Positions 34,744 to 44,732 of a DNA stretch of 64,000 nt are shown in pieces (the stretch's first letter is position 1; every line of letters begins with the position of its first letter). This DNA comes from an uncultured Lachnospiraceae bacterium. GTDB lineage: Bacteria > Bacillota > Clostridia > Lachnospirales > Lachnospiraceae. A model generated the notes under the pieces. The model saw only the letters and a list, made by a program, of their open reading frames with translations. It searched no databases and was not told the origin of the DNA. The DNA lies in contig CAJTKA010000007.1 of assembly GCA_910576815.1 (NCBI GenBank), positions 46,227 through 110,226 of the forward strand, written 5' to 3'. A program made the translations under genes and the position numbers.

Positions 34744-36849
34744 TCACGTCTCTTCTATGAAATTGACCTGTCTCTCCACGGTCTTGATCTCAGAAGTGCC
34801 CTCCTGCGTCGTCGTCTCTCCGGTCTCAGGGTCGGTGATGGTCGTGGCCTCCGTCGTCACCGTAAAGGTGAAACGGATAGTCCCGGAAGGAGACTTGATT
34901 CCCGTATAGTTGACCGCTACGGGAAAGCTTTGCGTCTCGGTGCTTAACAGCTGCGTGCCGTCCTGAGTAGTGAGCGTCACTGTCACTTTCATTCCGCCCT
35001 GATAAGCCGGATCCTCCGTGGGCGCCGTGATCCCCTCAGCATAGCGGTAGGTTTTCTGGGAAGGTCCGGTACTGATCTTCAAATCAACAGGAGTTCCCCT
35101 GTCCACATAGGAACCGACTGAATAACTCTGATAGCAGACTAAGTCTGTGAGCGCAGCATCTTCATGCTCGGTCTGGGTCACATTGCCCACGGCAAGTCCG
35201 CTCTCCGTCAGGCTGGCCATGGCATCCATCTCTGTCATGCCGATCACCTCAGGCACTCTGACCTTATCCTCCTCCGCCCCCAGGCTCACGCGTATCGTGA
35301 TACTGGACCCTGCAGAAGCCGTGGTATCCGCCTCCGGCGACTGCGAGATGACAAGTCCTTTCTCCACCGCCTGATCATGGCTCTCCGTCACGTTTACCAC
35401 AAAGCCTTCCTTTTCCAAAATAGAAGTGGCTTCCGCCTGGGATTTCCCTGTCACAGAAGGCACTTTCACCCCTTCGGCCGCCTCTGCCACTGTGAGAATC
35501 ACGTTCGTCCCTTTATCGATCATCAGACCGTCCTTTGCGCTGGCCTTAAGTACCGTTCCTGCGTCGTGGGACTCATTTACCTCGTAGCGGATTTCCGGTA
35601 TAAGGCCGCGATCAAGAAGGGCTTTCTTTGCCTCATCCACGTGCATTCCCACCACGCGGATCATCTCCACCTGCTCGGTCTCCTCCGTCTGCTCCTCCCT
35701 CTCTCTCGGCTGACCAAAGGAAAACACGCCCATGGTCCTTCCCACCATAAATATCAGGATGCCGCCAATCAAAAGCGCCGCTACCACAGCCAAAATGGTA
35801 GTGATCTTTTCCATCTTGGGATCGTAGTCTTCCTCGTCGTCCTCCCAATCCTCGTCTTCTTCCTCCTGATATTGCCGTTCTTCCGCCCGGTTGTCCTTGC
35901 GCAGCCGCATCGCCTCGTCCATGGAATCCCTGCTCTCCGACTGCCGTTTGATCTGCACCATATCTTTGTCCGTGATCATACGGGTGCTGGCTTCCTCGTC
36001 AGGCTCCGTCACTTTGACAAAGTCCTCATCCGGATTGATCAGAGACTGCTTGAGATCCACAATCAGTTCTGACATGGACTGGTATCTTCTGTCAGGGCTT
36101 TTCTGACAGCACTTAAAGACGATCTGCTCCACACAGACCGGAATCTCCGATACATATTCTCTGGGGGAGGGAAATTCCTCCTGAATATGCTTGATTGCAA
36201 TGGCCACCGTGGTCTCGCCGTTAAAAGGCACTCTGCCCGTGAGCATCTCAAACATGGTAACACCCAGGGAATAGATATCGCTTTTCTCGTCGCTGTATCC
36301 GCCTCTGGCCTGCTCCGGGGATGTGTAATGCACGCTGCCCATGACATTGGAAGTGATGGTATTGCTGGTAGCTGCCTTGGCGATGCCAAAGTCCGTCACC
36401 TTTACCTTGCCTTCCTTAGAAATAATGATATTCTGGGGTTTGATATCCCTGTGAATGATATGATTGTTGTGCGCCGCCTCAATGCCCATTGAGACCTGGA
36501 TCGCAATGCTGACCGCCTCTTTTACGGAGAGTCTGGCCTTTTTCTCGATATATTTCTTGAGAGTGATGCCATCCACCAGCTCCATGACGATGTAATGGTT
36601 ATCTCCCTCCTCACCCACATCGTAGACGTTGACGATGTTAGGGTGCATAAGCCCCGCGGCCGCCTGCGCTTCAATACGAAATTTCGATACAAAGTTAGCA
36701 TTTTCGCTAAATTCCTGTTTTAAGACCTTCACCGCCACAAAACGGTTCAGTTTATGATCTTTCGCCTTATATACATCTGACATGCCGCCGGTCCCGATCT
36801 TCTCCAGGATCTCATAGCGGTCCCCTATCATCATACCTATCTTAATCAT
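34744..36849 (-). CDS. prkC: Serine/threonine protein kinase with PASTA repeats
   Basis: 701 aa. Cytoplasmic kinase domain (about 10-275) with glycine loop GTGGMSDVYKA, lysine K41, HRDIKPQN and DFGIAKA; a juxtamembrane acidic stretch (EEDEDWEDDEEDYD), TM about 355-377, then three PASTA domains (about 390-600: VPSVTGKSQAEA, VPEVIGMTEMDA and so on) and a C-terminal beta-rich domain. It senses muropeptides or lipid II and controls wall synthesis, spore exit and growth. Overlaps prpC by 8 bases, so kinase and phosphatase are made together. Confidence 0.97.
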   Translation of the reverse strand: MIKIGMMIGDRYEILEKIGTGGMSDVYKAKDHKLNRFVAVKVLKQEFSENANFVSKFRIEAQAAAGLMHPNIVNVYDVGEEGDNHYIVMELVDGITLKKYIEKKARLSVKEAVSIAIQVSMGIEAAHNNHIIHRDIKPQNIIISKEGKVKVTDFGIAKAATSNTITSNVMGSVHYTSPEQARGGYSDEKSDIYSLGVTMFEMLTGRVPFNGETTVAIAIKHIQEEFPSPREYVSEIPVCVEQIVFKCCQKSPDRRYQSMSELIVDLKQSLINPDEDFVKVTEPDEEASTRMITDKDMVQIKRQSESRDSMDEAMRLRKDNRAEERQYQEEEDEDWEDDEEDYDPKMEKITTILAVVAALLIGGILIFMVGRTMGVFSFGQPREREEQTEETEQVEMIRVVGMHVDEAKKALLDRGLIPEIRYEVNESHDAGTVLKASAKDGLMIDKGTNVILTVAEAAEGVKVPSVTGKSQAEATSILEKEGFVVNVTESHDQAVEKGLVISQSPEADTTASAGSSITIRVSLGAEEDKVRVPEVIGMTEMDAMASLTESGLAVGNVTQTEHEDAALTDLVCYQSYSVGSYVDRGTPVDLKISTGPSQKTYRYAEGITAPTEDPAYQGGMKVTVTLTTQDGTQLLSTETQSFPVAVNYTGIKSPSGTIRFTFTVTTEATTITDPETGETTTQEGTSEIKTVERQVNFIEET

Positions 36850-37588
36850 GTTCTACCTCGTCTGCCAAGAGCTCGATAATAACCACCGAAATATTATCCT
36901 TGCCGCCATTCATGTTGGCTGTCTCCACCAATTCTTCTACCCTGTCCCTGAGATTACCGCCGTTTTTAATGATCCGCAGTATCATCTCGTCGTCCACCAT
37001 ATTAGTCAAGCCATCAGAACAAAGTAAAACCATATCTCCTGTCTGTAATTCCAGATTAAAAAAATCAACCTCTACATCATCCTTTGCCCCCACTGCCCGG
37101 GTAATGATGTTTTTATCGGGATGATTTCTGGCTTCCTCCCTGCCGATCCCGCCCATGCGGACCATTTCCTCCACGAGCGAGTGATCCACCGTGATCTGCA
37201 TGATCTCATCATTCACCACATAGAGTCTGCTGTCACCAACGTTTGCCACCTCTAAATAACGACCGATACAGGCAGCGGCAACCAACGTGGTTCCCATGCC
37301 GCTCAGCGAATCATTCTCGCTTGCCCGCTGCCGCAAAACCGTATTTGCCTTGGTGATCGCCTGCTCAAATATCTTGACAGGGCTTTTCTCAAAAGAAGCG
37401 CCTATCTCCTGCACCACGGTCTCTACCGCCAAAACGGAAGCATAATCGCCCGCCTTGTGACCTCCCATGCCATCTGCCACAATAAAAACGTTGGGCAGAT
37501 TCCCCACAGGGGTCTCAGAGCAATAAATAAAATCCTGATTTAATTGTCTTCTTCGCCCGATATCCGTCAGCGCATAAGACCTGATCAC
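36842..37588 (-). CDS. prpC: PP2C-type protein phosphatase
   Basis: 248 aa from GTG 37588, which lies 7 nt after GGAGG. A longer frame from TTG 37627 has no ribosome site. Metal-binding motifs are visible: VADGMGGHKAGDYAS, VGDSRLYV, LLCSDGLTNM and GGKDNISVV. It is the partner that removes phosphate from PrkC and its substrates. The gene lies between rlmN and prkC in a conserved order. The TTG start, if used, would add 13 residues. Confidence 0.95.
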   Translation of the reverse strand: MIRSYALTDIGRRRQLNQDFIYCSETPVGNLPNVFIVADGMGGHKAGDYASVLAVETVVQEIGASFEKSPVKIFEQAITKANTVLRQRASENDSLSGMGTTLVAAACIGRYLEVANVGDSRLYVVNDEIMQITVDHSLVEEMVRMGGIGREEARNHPDKNIITRAVGAKDDVEVDFFNLELQTGDMVLLCSDGLTNMVDDEMILRIIKNGGNLRDRVEELVETANMNGGKDNISVVIIELLADEVEHD

Positions 37589-37667
37589 GGCTTTTCCTCC
37601 GTTTTCAAAATTTGCATATTTTACCAATTACCCATGTTAGCATATTCCCTGCCAAAAAGCAAACATA

Positions 37668-38720
37668 TTAGGTATCGGCTCTTTTCCCATCCTCCAGAAA
37701 CCGCCTTCTAAGCTGTCCGCAGGCGCCGTCGATATCCCTGCCAAGCTCTCGCCGTACCGTCGCGTTTACACCTTTTCTTTGAAGCGTTTCCGCAAAAGCC
37801 TCCACTGCCCTTCTGTCGGACTGCACATAGGCTCTCTCCCGCACGGGATTGACCGGGATCAGGTTCACATGACAGTTCATACCGCGGATCAGGGCTGCCA
37901 AAGTCTCCGCATCCTCTCTCGTATCGTTCACATCCCGCACCAGACTATATTCAAAGGTGATCCTTCTGCCCGTCTGCGCAAAGTAATCGCCACAGACCTC
38001 CATCAGCTCCGCCAGCGAATATCTGTCGGCAATGGGCATTATTTCCCGACGTTTTTCATCCGTCGCCGCGTGTAGGGAGAGCGCCAGCGTAATCTGCAGC
38101 TTCTCCTGCGCCAGTTCCCGCATCTTCGGCACCAGACCACAGGTGGAAACAGTTACGCTGCGCTGGCTGATGTGTAAACCATTCTCATCCGTGAGCAACG
38201 TAAGGAAGCGCAGCAGATTCTCATAATTATCCAAAGGCTCCCCGCTCCCCATGACCACTACATTGGAAACCCGCTCTCCCGTTTCCCGCGTGATCGCATA
38301 AATCTGATCCAGCATTTCCGCCGGGGTCAGGTTCCTCACCAGTCCGTCTATGGTAGAGGCGCAGAAACGGCAGCCCATGCGACAGCCTACCTGGGAGGAG
38401 ATGCAGACAGAATTACCATGTTTGTAGCGCATCCACACACTCTCCACCACATTGCCGTCCTCCAGCGCAAACAGATACTTTTTGGTGCCATCCACGGCAG
38501 ACTCCTGCACCGCCACAATAGGAAGCGCCGTATAAGTATAGCTTACCCCACATTGCTCTCTCATAGCCAGCGGAAGGTTTGTCATCTCGTCAAACCCGCG
38601 CGCAAGCTTACGGTGCATCCATTCGTAAAGCTGTTTCGCGCGAAAAGGTTTTTGCCCCATTTCTTCCATCTCTGTCTTAAGTTCTGCCAGCGTGAGGGAC
38701 TTAATGTCTTTTTTCTCCAT
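37668..38720 (-). CDS. rlmN: Dual-specificity 23S rRNA/tRNA methyltransferase RlmN
   Basis: 350 aa. Radical SAM cluster motif C-R-M-G-C-R-F-C (CX3CX2C), GMGEPLxNY-like VVMGSGEPLDNYENL, and the C-terminal cysteine in DIDGACGQLRRR needed for methyl transfer. It makes 2-methyladenosine in 23S rRNA (A2503) and in some tRNAs. Start ATG 38720 follows AAAGG. Read with rsmB upstream. Confidence 0.97.
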   Translation of the reverse strand: MEKKDIKSLTLAELKTEMEEMGQKPFRAKQLYEWMHRKLARGFDEMTNLPLAMREQCGVSYTYTALPIVAVQESAVDGTKKYLFALEDGNVVESVWMRYKHGNSVCISSQVGCRMGCRFCASTIDGLVRNLTPAEMLDQIYAITRETGERVSNVVVMGSGEPLDNYENLLRFLTLLTDENGLHISQRSVTVSTCGLVPKMRELAQEKLQITLALSLHAATDEKRREIMPIADRYSLAELMEVCGDYFAQTGRRITFEYSLVRDVNDTREDAETLAALIRGMNCHVNLIPVNPVRERAYVQSDRRAVEAFAETLQRKGVNATVRRELGRDIDGACGQLRRRFLEDGKRADT

Positions 38721-38729
38721 AGTAACCTT

Positions 38730-40085
38730 TCACTTTGCTTTTACCAGCCGTGCCATAAAGAAGCCGTCCGCCTCATGGATCCCCGGCAAAAGCTGCAGAA
38801 TCCCGCTCTTGGCCTCATCCTTTAACGCATCCGGCAGCCGCTGCGCCATGCTCACACGTTCAAAGCCAAAGGACTCGCAGATCCACGCCGCCATCTTTTC
38901 ATTCTCCCCCGGATTCAGGGTACAGGTACTGTAAAGCAGCGTGCCGCCAGGTTTGAGATAATCAATAACATTTGTTATTATTTCTTTCTGTAATGCCTGT
39001 ATCTCTTTCAGGGATTCCCGCGTCACCCTGTACTTGATATCCTGCTTGTGGCCGATCACGCCCAGTCCCGAACAGGGCACATCCGCCAAAAGCACATCCG
39101 CGCGTCCCAATAGATTCTCGTTTCGCATCCGCGCATCCTGCACCAGCACGGAGACATTCTCCGCCCCCAGCCGACACCTGTTCTCCTCGATCTGCTCCGT
39201 CTTATGGCTGCTTACGTCGCAGGCAATGACCGTTCCGTCCTTCCCTGCCTTCTGCGCCGCGTGAAGGGCCTTTCCGCCCGGCGCCGCACAGACGTCGATC
39301 ACGGTGTCTCCGGGTTTGATCCCCGCCGCCTCCACCGCCAGGATCGAGCTCACATCCTGCACCGCAAAAAGCCCCTCTGCATAACCCGCGAGCCTGCGAA
39401 TGCCCTCTACCCCCTGCACCGTCACCGCACAGGGATGATAGGGATGCTCTTTAACGGTCACGCCCGCCGCTTTCCAGGCCGCAAGCAGGCGTTCCTTCTC
39501 CTCCTGTGTCATTCCTTCCTTGAGACGCAGCCCCACTGGCCGCCGCTCCAAAGACGCCGCCAGAATCTTTTCGCAGACATCCATTCCATAGGCATCCCGA
39601 AAATGCTCCACCAGCCATTGCGGCATGGAATAATACACCGACAAGTATGTCTCAGCCGCCTTCTCCCTGTCAGGATACGCAATCGTTTCCCGCCCTCTGG
39701 CAATATTTCGAAGAACGCCGTTCACATAGCCCTGCAGGGACTGAAAGCCGCGCTTTTTTGCCAGCTTCACCGCCTCGTTGCAGACCGCCGCATCCGGAAT
39801 ATGCTCCATAAAAAGCAGCTGGTAAACGCTCATGCGAAGAAGCGCACGAATCAGCGGTTTCATTTTAATAGCAGGTGTTTTCGAATATTGGTCCAGCACA
39901 TAATCCAGCCAAAGCCGCCTCTCGATGGTCCCCTCGCTGACCCGCTTGATAAAAGCCTTCTCTCTGCCATCCAGATAATCGTACTTATCCAAGACCGCCG
40001 CAATCAGGACATTGCTGTATTCTGTTTGTTTTTCCAATTCCAGCAGGATGTCTAAAACTGCCTCCCGCCCGTTGATCCCTGCCAC
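38730..40085 (-). CDS. rsmB: 16S rRNA m5C967 methyltransferase RsmB (Sun)
   Basis: 451 aa, GTG start after GGGAG. N-terminal NusB-like RNA-binding domain (1-140), then the SAM domain with DVCAAPGGKALHAA, VLLADVPCSGLGVIGHK and the catalytic STCTLNPGENE. It methylates 16S rRNA in the small subunit. It follows the membrane metalloprotease gene in this conserved cluster. Confidence 0.96.
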   Translation of the reverse strand: MAGINGREAVLDILLELEKQTEYSNVLIAAVLDKYDYLDGREKAFIKRVSEGTIERRLWLDYVLDQYSKTPAIKMKPLIRALLRMSVYQLLFMEHIPDAAVCNEAVKLAKKRGFQSLQGYVNGVLRNIARGRETIAYPDREKAAETYLSVYYSMPQWLVEHFRDAYGMDVCEKILAASLERRPVGLRLKEGMTQEEKERLLAAWKAAGVTVKEHPYHPCAVTVQGVEGIRRLAGYAEGLFAVQDVSSILAVEAAGIKPGDTVIDVCAAPGGKALHAAQKAGKDGTVIACDVSSHKTEQIEENRCRLGAENVSVLVQDARMRNENLLGRADVLLADVPCSGLGVIGHKQDIKYRVTRESLKEIQALQKEIITNVIDYLKPGGTLLYSTCTLNPGENEKMAAWICESFGFERVSMAQRLPDALKDEAKSGILQLLPGIHEADGFFMARLVKAK

Positions 40086-40136
40086 GTCATAGTCTCCCGT
40101 CTTTTGTTCCCGCCGCCGTCATTCTTGTCACTGCTT

Positions 40137-40847
40137 CTAGTCGCGTCTCCGATTCCCGCCAAACATAAGGATCAGCCGCAGCAACTGTAAAATAGCCGAG
40201 GTCGCTGCAGCCACGTAGGTCAGAGCTGCCGCACTTAATACCTTTTTACAACTTCTCACCTCGTCATTTGCCAGCATCCCGTAATCTCCCAGCATTGCAA
40301 GCGCCCTGCCGGAAGCGTTGAACTCTACGGGCAGCGTCACCACCTGAAAGAGCACCGCCAGCGCAAAGACCCAGATACCGATCTGGATCAATACCTGATT
40401 CATGCCCAAAAACGCTCCCAAAATGATCAGGGGAATGCCCGCTTTGGAACCGATGTTGGCCGCAGGCACCAGTTTCGAGCGGATCTGTATAGGCGCATAA
40501 CCCGTGTTATGCTGCACTGCATGGCCGCACTCATGCGCCGCCACGCCGATGGCCGCCACGGAATCTGAGCCGTACACGGTGTCAGAAAGCCGCAGCACCT
40601 TTTGCGTCGGATCGTAATGATCCGTAAGGCTGCCACGGATATGCTCCACCCGCACATCATAGATCCCTGACATCTGCAGGATCCTCTGCGCTGCCTCCGC
40701 GCCTGTCATGCCCGTCCTGCTCCTCACTTTAGAAAACTTATTGTAAGTGGAGCTGACCCTAAGCTGCGCAAAGATGCACAATACTGCCCCAATCAACACC
40801 AGAAAATATGTCGGGTCAAAATAGTAACCGTAACCATAATATCCCAT
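40137..40847 (-). CDS. yugP: Membrane zinc metallopeptidase, YugP family
   Basis: 236 aa. A tyrosine/glycine-rich start (MGYYGYGYYFDPTYF) leads into TM1 (about 11-30), a soluble part with HECGHAVQH (zinc-binding HExxH near residue 106), and two or three later helices (about 140-230). Start follows GGAGG at 7 nt; the stop is TAG. Members often sit between fmt and rsmB in Clostridia, as here. The substrate is unknown. Confidence 0.92.
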   Translation of the reverse strand: MGYYGYGYYFDPTYFLVLIGAVLCIFAQLRVSSTYNKFSKVRSRTGMTGAEAAQRILQMSGIYDVRVEHIRGSLTDHYDPTQKVLRLSDTVYGSDSVAAIGVAAHECGHAVQHNTGYAPIQIRSKLVPAANIGSKAGIPLIILGAFLGMNQVLIQIGIWVFALAVLFQVVTLPVEFNASGRALAMLGDYGMLANDEVRSCKKVLSAAALTYVAAATSAILQLLRLILMFGGNRRRD

Positions 40848-40911
40848 CTTCGTTCCTCCGTATTTTGCTTAGATTCGCAACACTTCATCGCTGCTTTCCC
40901 GGTCCGCGGCG

Positions 40912-41913
40912 CTACATGTTTCTCTCAAACATTTCCCCCGCCTTCACGGGATAGCCGAGCAGAAAGTCCTTCACCGCCATGCGCTTCTTTCCCTCCGGCT
41001 GCACTTCCAGTATCTTAAGAATCCCGCTCCCCGTCTGCACGTAAAAAGCGTCCTTCTCCACACGGACCACCGTGCCGGGCAGGGCATTTCCCTTATCGGA
41101 CACTCCATTTTCGGCTGCCAGCTCCTGCCCTGACATCGCGCTTTCTGCAAGATCCTGCTCTAAGACCACTTTTTCTTTCCAGATTTTCAAGGTCTTTCCG
41201 CGAAAACATGTGGATGCCCCCGGCCAGGAAATCAACCCTCTGATCAGGCAGTCCAGCTTCTTAGCCCCCATCTGCCAGTCGATCTTTCCCATAGACTTAT
41301 TCAGCATCTTCGCATAGCAGGATTCCGCGTCATTTTGCTTTACAGGCTTTACATCCCCTGCCCCGATCTTTGCGAGCGCCTCCACGATCAGCTGTGCGCC
41401 CGCAGCTGCCAGCTTATCATGCAGGGTATCCGCCGTCTCGTCAGCGGCGATCTCCACCTCAGTCCTCCATAACATATCCCCGGTATCCAGCCCTTTATCC
41501 ATCTGCATAATGGTAACGCCTGTTATTTTTTCTCCGTTGATGATGGCCCACTGGATGGGTCCCGCTCCGCGATACTTCGGCAGAAGCGAAGCATGGATAT
41601 TCACACAGCCGTACTTTGGCATCGCCAGGATCTCCTCCGAGAGGATCTGCCCAAAGGCGGCCACCACGAAGATATCCGCCTCATAAGTGCGCAGTGTCTC
41701 TATCGCCTCCGCCTCTTTGATTTTCACGGGCTGAAAAACCGGGATCCCATGCTGTCTCGCACATGTCTTGACCGGGCTCATCTGCACTTCCTTGCCTCTG
41801 CCCTTTGGCTTATCGGGCTGTGTCACTACCGCCGTTACCTGATGACCGGCTTCCAGGATCGCCTCTAGAGCCCCCACCGCAAAGTCCGGCGTACCCATAA
41901 ATACTACCTTCAT
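40912..41913 (-). CDS. fmt: Methionyl-tRNA formyltransferase
   Basis: 333 aa. Formyl-THF-binding domain with MKVVFMGTPDFAVG, VNIHASLLPKYRGAGPIQWA (catalytic Asn-His) and MDKGLDTGDML; C-terminal tRNA-binding OB domain. A glycine/serine-rich insertion (about 255-280, ESAMSGQELAAENGVSDK) slightly lengthens the C-terminal domain. It formylates initiator Met-tRNA. Read together with def, which removes the formyl group later. Confidence 0.97.
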   Translation of the reverse strand: MKVVFMGTPDFAVGALEAILEAGHQVTAVVTQPDKPKGRGKEVQMSPVKTCARQHGIPVFQPVKIKEAEAIETLRTYEADIFVVAAFGQILSEEILAMPKYGCVNIHASLLPKYRGAGPIQWAIINGEKITGVTIMQMDKGLDTGDMLWRTEVEIAADETADTLHDKLAAAGAQLIVEALAKIGAGDVKPVKQNDAESCYAKMLNKSMGKIDWQMGAKKLDCLIRGLISWPGASTCFRGKTLKIWKEKVVLEQDLAESAMSGQELAAENGVSDKGNALPGTVVRVEKDAFYVQTGSGILKILEVQPEGKKRMAVKDFLLGYPVKAGEMFERNM

Positions 41914-41994
41914 CGCATTCTCCTTTTCTGCGCAGATACAAGTTTACGGCAAGTAACGCACAGACACAAATCTCGCAGTTAAATATATTGGTTT

Positions 41995-42477
41995 TTAATC
42001 TTCCTGCTGCTCCAGATCTTCTGTATTGACAAGCGGTCCATGCACTTTCTCCACATACAGATGACCCTCCAGATGATCCATCTCATGGCAGATGGCTCTG
42101 GCCAGAAGCTCCGTCCCCTCGATCTCATAAGGTTCCATATTCTCGTCATAGGCAAGCGCCTTCACATAATTGGGCCTGGTCACCTTGCCGCTTTTTCCCG
42201 GAACGCTCAGGCAGCCCTCATAGCCGTCCTGTTCCCCGCTTGTCTCCAGTATCTTCGGGTTGATCAGCAAAAGGGGATCCTCTCCAGTGGTATCGATTAC
42301 GACGATACGCTTCAAAATCCCTACCTGAGGCGCCGCCAGTCCTACCCCGTTTTCCTCGTAAAGCGTCTCAAACATATCGTCGATCAGCTCCTGCAAACGG
42401 GGTGTGATCTCCGTCACCTCCTTGCAGCGCTTCGCCAATACGGGATCTCCCATCTCTCTGACTTTCCTTGTTGCCAT
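41995..42477 (-). CDS. def: Peptide deformylase
   Basis: 160 aa from ATG 42477, after AGGAGG; a longer frame from TTG 42498 would include the ribosome site and is rejected. The three motifs GVGLAAPQVG, EGCLSVPG and HEMDHLEG give the metal-binding Cys and two His. It removes the formyl group from nascent proteins. Short type I form; C-terminus acidic and glutamine-rich (NTEDLEQQED). Confidence 0.97.
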   Translation of the reverse strand: MATRKVREMGDPVLAKRCKEVTEITPRLQELIDDMFETLYEENGVGLAAPQVGILKRIVVIDTTGEDPLLLINPKILETSGEQDGYEGCLSVPGKSGKVTRPNYVKALAYDENMEPYEIEGTELLARAICHEMDHLEGHLYVEKVHGPLVNTEDLEQQED

Positions 42478-42494
42478 GTTACCGTTTCCTCCTA

Positions 42495-44732
42495 TCAATA
42501 AGTATTCATCGGGTCAAAGTCAAACTGTACTGACTGATTTTTCAACGTCTGTTCCTTGCAGAACTGCTCCAGTCTGTCCTTGACCGTTACCAATGCCGCG
42601 TAATCACTATGCCTGACATAAAGGACATGACGGTAAACATCCGAGAGTTTCCCAATCGACGCTTCCGCCGGACCGATCACCCGCAGTCCCCTCACGCCCT
42701 CTGTCTCCTTTTTGACTAACTCAGTCATTTCAGTTCCCAGCCGCTCTCCCTCTTCCTGCACGCGGGAGAGGATGAGTACCGCCAGCATATGTTCCACGGG
42801 CGGATAACCCATCAGCTCCCGATAGGCGATCTCCTCCCGATAAAATCCCTCATAATCCTGCTTTGCTGCATACACCACGCTGTAGTGATCCGGGCGATAG
42901 GTCTGTATCACCACCTCGCCGGGACGTTCTCCCCTTCCGGCGCGTCCCGCCGCCTGTGTCAAAAGCTGAAAGGTCCGTTCTCCGGCCCTGTAATCATTTT
43001 GATTCAAAGACAGATCCGCCGCCAGCACACCCACTAACGTCACTTTGGGAAAATCATGTCCCTTTACGATCATCTGCGTTCCCACCAGAATGTCCGCCCG
43101 CTCATCCGCAAAAGCGGAGAGTATCTTCTCATAACTCTCCTTCGTGCGGGTTGTGTCCCCGTCCATGCGCAAAACCCGTGCGCCCGGAAATGCCTTATGA
43201 ATGGCCTCCTCCACCTGCTCCGTCCCCGCCTTAAAACCCATCAGATAAGGGGAGCCGCAGGAAGGGCACTTAACGGGCTTTCGTTCCTGATAACCGCAGT
43301 AGTGGCAGATGAGCATCCCGTTTCTGTGTTCTGAAAGGGATACGTCGCAGTGGGGGCATTTCATCACGTGCCCGCAGGAACGGCATGAAATAAAGCCCGC
43401 ATACCCTCTCCTGTTTAAGAATAAAATAGTCTGTTCCCCTTTTGCAAGCCGCTCCTCCATCAAAGCCGTCAACTTTCTGCTGAATATGGAACGGTTGCCC
43501 TCCCGCAGTTCCTTCCTTAAATCCACGGTATGGACCGCAGGCAGCATGCTCACACCAGGGCGCTGCTTCATCTCATACAGTTTATATTGTCCCTGAAGCG
43601 CCCGATAATATGCCTCCAAAGAAGGCGTCGCCGAACCCAGCACCACACTTGCCCCGCTGCGGACGGCAATCTCTACGGCCGTCTCCCTGGCGTGATATTT
43701 GGGACTTGACTCGCTCTTATAGCTGCCCTCATGCTCCTCGTCCATCACGATCACGCCCAGATTGGCAAACGGTGTAAAGAGTGCCGAGCGGGGACCGATG
43801 ATCACATCGATCTCCCCGGCCTTGGCCCGTTCGATCTGATCGTACTTTTCTCCCGCAGACAGAGAAGAATTGATGACCGACACCCTGTCCCCGAAACGCT
43901 TATAAAAACGCAGAAGCGTCTGATACGTCAGGGCGATCTCCGGGACCAGCATAATGGCCTGCTTCCCCATGGCAATCATTTCCTCAATAATGCCAAGATA
44001 CACCTCCGTCTTGCCGCTGCCCGTGACGCCGTGTACCAAATGCACGCCCGGATGTCCGGCACGGTGATCGGCAAGCACTTCTTCTATGATACGCTGCTGG
44101 GTCTCATTCAACACAGGGCGCACCTCGTTCCTGTCTGTTACCTTCACAGGATTGCGATAAAAGGCCTCCTTCTCAATACAAAGATACCCCTGTTTTTCCA
44201 AGGCCTGTAACGTGGCGGCAGCCACATGAAGCTTCTGTCTGATCAACTCATATGGCAGTTCTTCCTCCGCCTGTAATGCCGTAAGCACCCTCGCCTTTGC
44301 CCGTTGGTGTTTTCTTTCACATTCTTCGGCCGCCCGGGCAGTCTCCTCCGCGGAAAGGCACCGCAGCACCTTTTTCTTTTCCAACGGTTTCTGTTTCTGC
44401 TTCACGGGCAACACGGTCTTTAGGGCGGCAATGGTGGTGGAACCGTAATTGCTCTTTAACCAGTAGGCAATCTCAATCTGCCTGCCCTCCACGGAAACGG
44501 CCTTTTCCTCCACCGCACTGACTGCCTTGATCTTTTCCGGGGGATAGTCCGGCCTGGCCGAAAGGTCTACCACATAGCCCGTCTTCTCCTGATTCCCTTT
44601 CCCGAAAGGCACACGCACCTGTACGCCCGGCTTTACCGCCTCCGCCAGTGCATCCGGTATTCGGTACTGAAACACCCGGTCCACCTTCTCATGTGCAATC
44701 TCTATGATGACATCCGCATATCGCTTTGTCAT
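42495..44732 (-). CDS. priA: Primosomal protein N' (PriA helicase)
   Basis: 745 aa. N-terminal 3'-OH-binding domain (1-105), helicase core with GVTGSGKTEVY (Walker A) and VIVMDEEHEGSYK, and paired zinc sites in the second core (CRSCGHVMKCPHCD, CHYCGYQERKPVKCPSC). It restarts stalled forks by loading DnaB. Its start overlaps the murE stop (ATGA), an uncommon but plausible coupling. Its 3' end is 18 bp before def. Confidence 0.97.
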   Translation of the reverse strand: MTKRYADVIIEIAHEKVDRVFQYRIPDALAEAVKPGVQVRVPFGKGNQEKTGYVVDLSARPDYPPEKIKAVSAVEEKAVSVEGRQIEIAYWLKSNYGSTTIAALKTVLPVKQKQKPLEKKKVLRCLSAEETARAAEECERKHQRAKARVLTALQAEEELPYELIRQKLHVAAATLQALEKQGYLCIEKEAFYRNPVKVTDRNEVRPVLNETQQRIIEEVLADHRAGHPGVHLVHGVTGSGKTEVYLGIIEEMIAMGKQAIMLVPEIALTYQTLLRFYKRFGDRVSVINSSLSAGEKYDQIERAKAGEIDVIIGPRSALFTPFANLGVIVMDEEHEGSYKSESSPKYHARETAVEIAVRSGASVVLGSATPSLEAYYRALQGQYKLYEMKQRPGVSMLPAVHTVDLRKELREGNRSIFSRKLTALMEERLAKGEQTILFLNRRGYAGFISCRSCGHVMKCPHCDVSLSEHRNGMLICHYCGYQERKPVKCPSCGSPYLMGFKAGTEQVEEAIHKAFPGARVLRMDGDTTRTKESYEKILSAFADERADILVGTQMIVKGHDFPKVTLVGVLAADLSLNQNDYRAGERTFQLLTQAAGRAGRGERPGEVVIQTYRPDHYSVVYAAKQDYEGFYREEIAYRELMGYPPVEHMLAVLILSRVQEEGERLGTEMTELVKKETEGVRGLRVIGPAEASIGKLSDVYRHVLYVRHSDYAALVTVKDRLEQFCKEQTLKNQSVQFDFDPMNTY

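Noticed and set aside
35164..36072. Plus-strand frame of 302 codons
   Set aside because: Antisense to prkC, whose kinase and PASTA domains are unmistakable.
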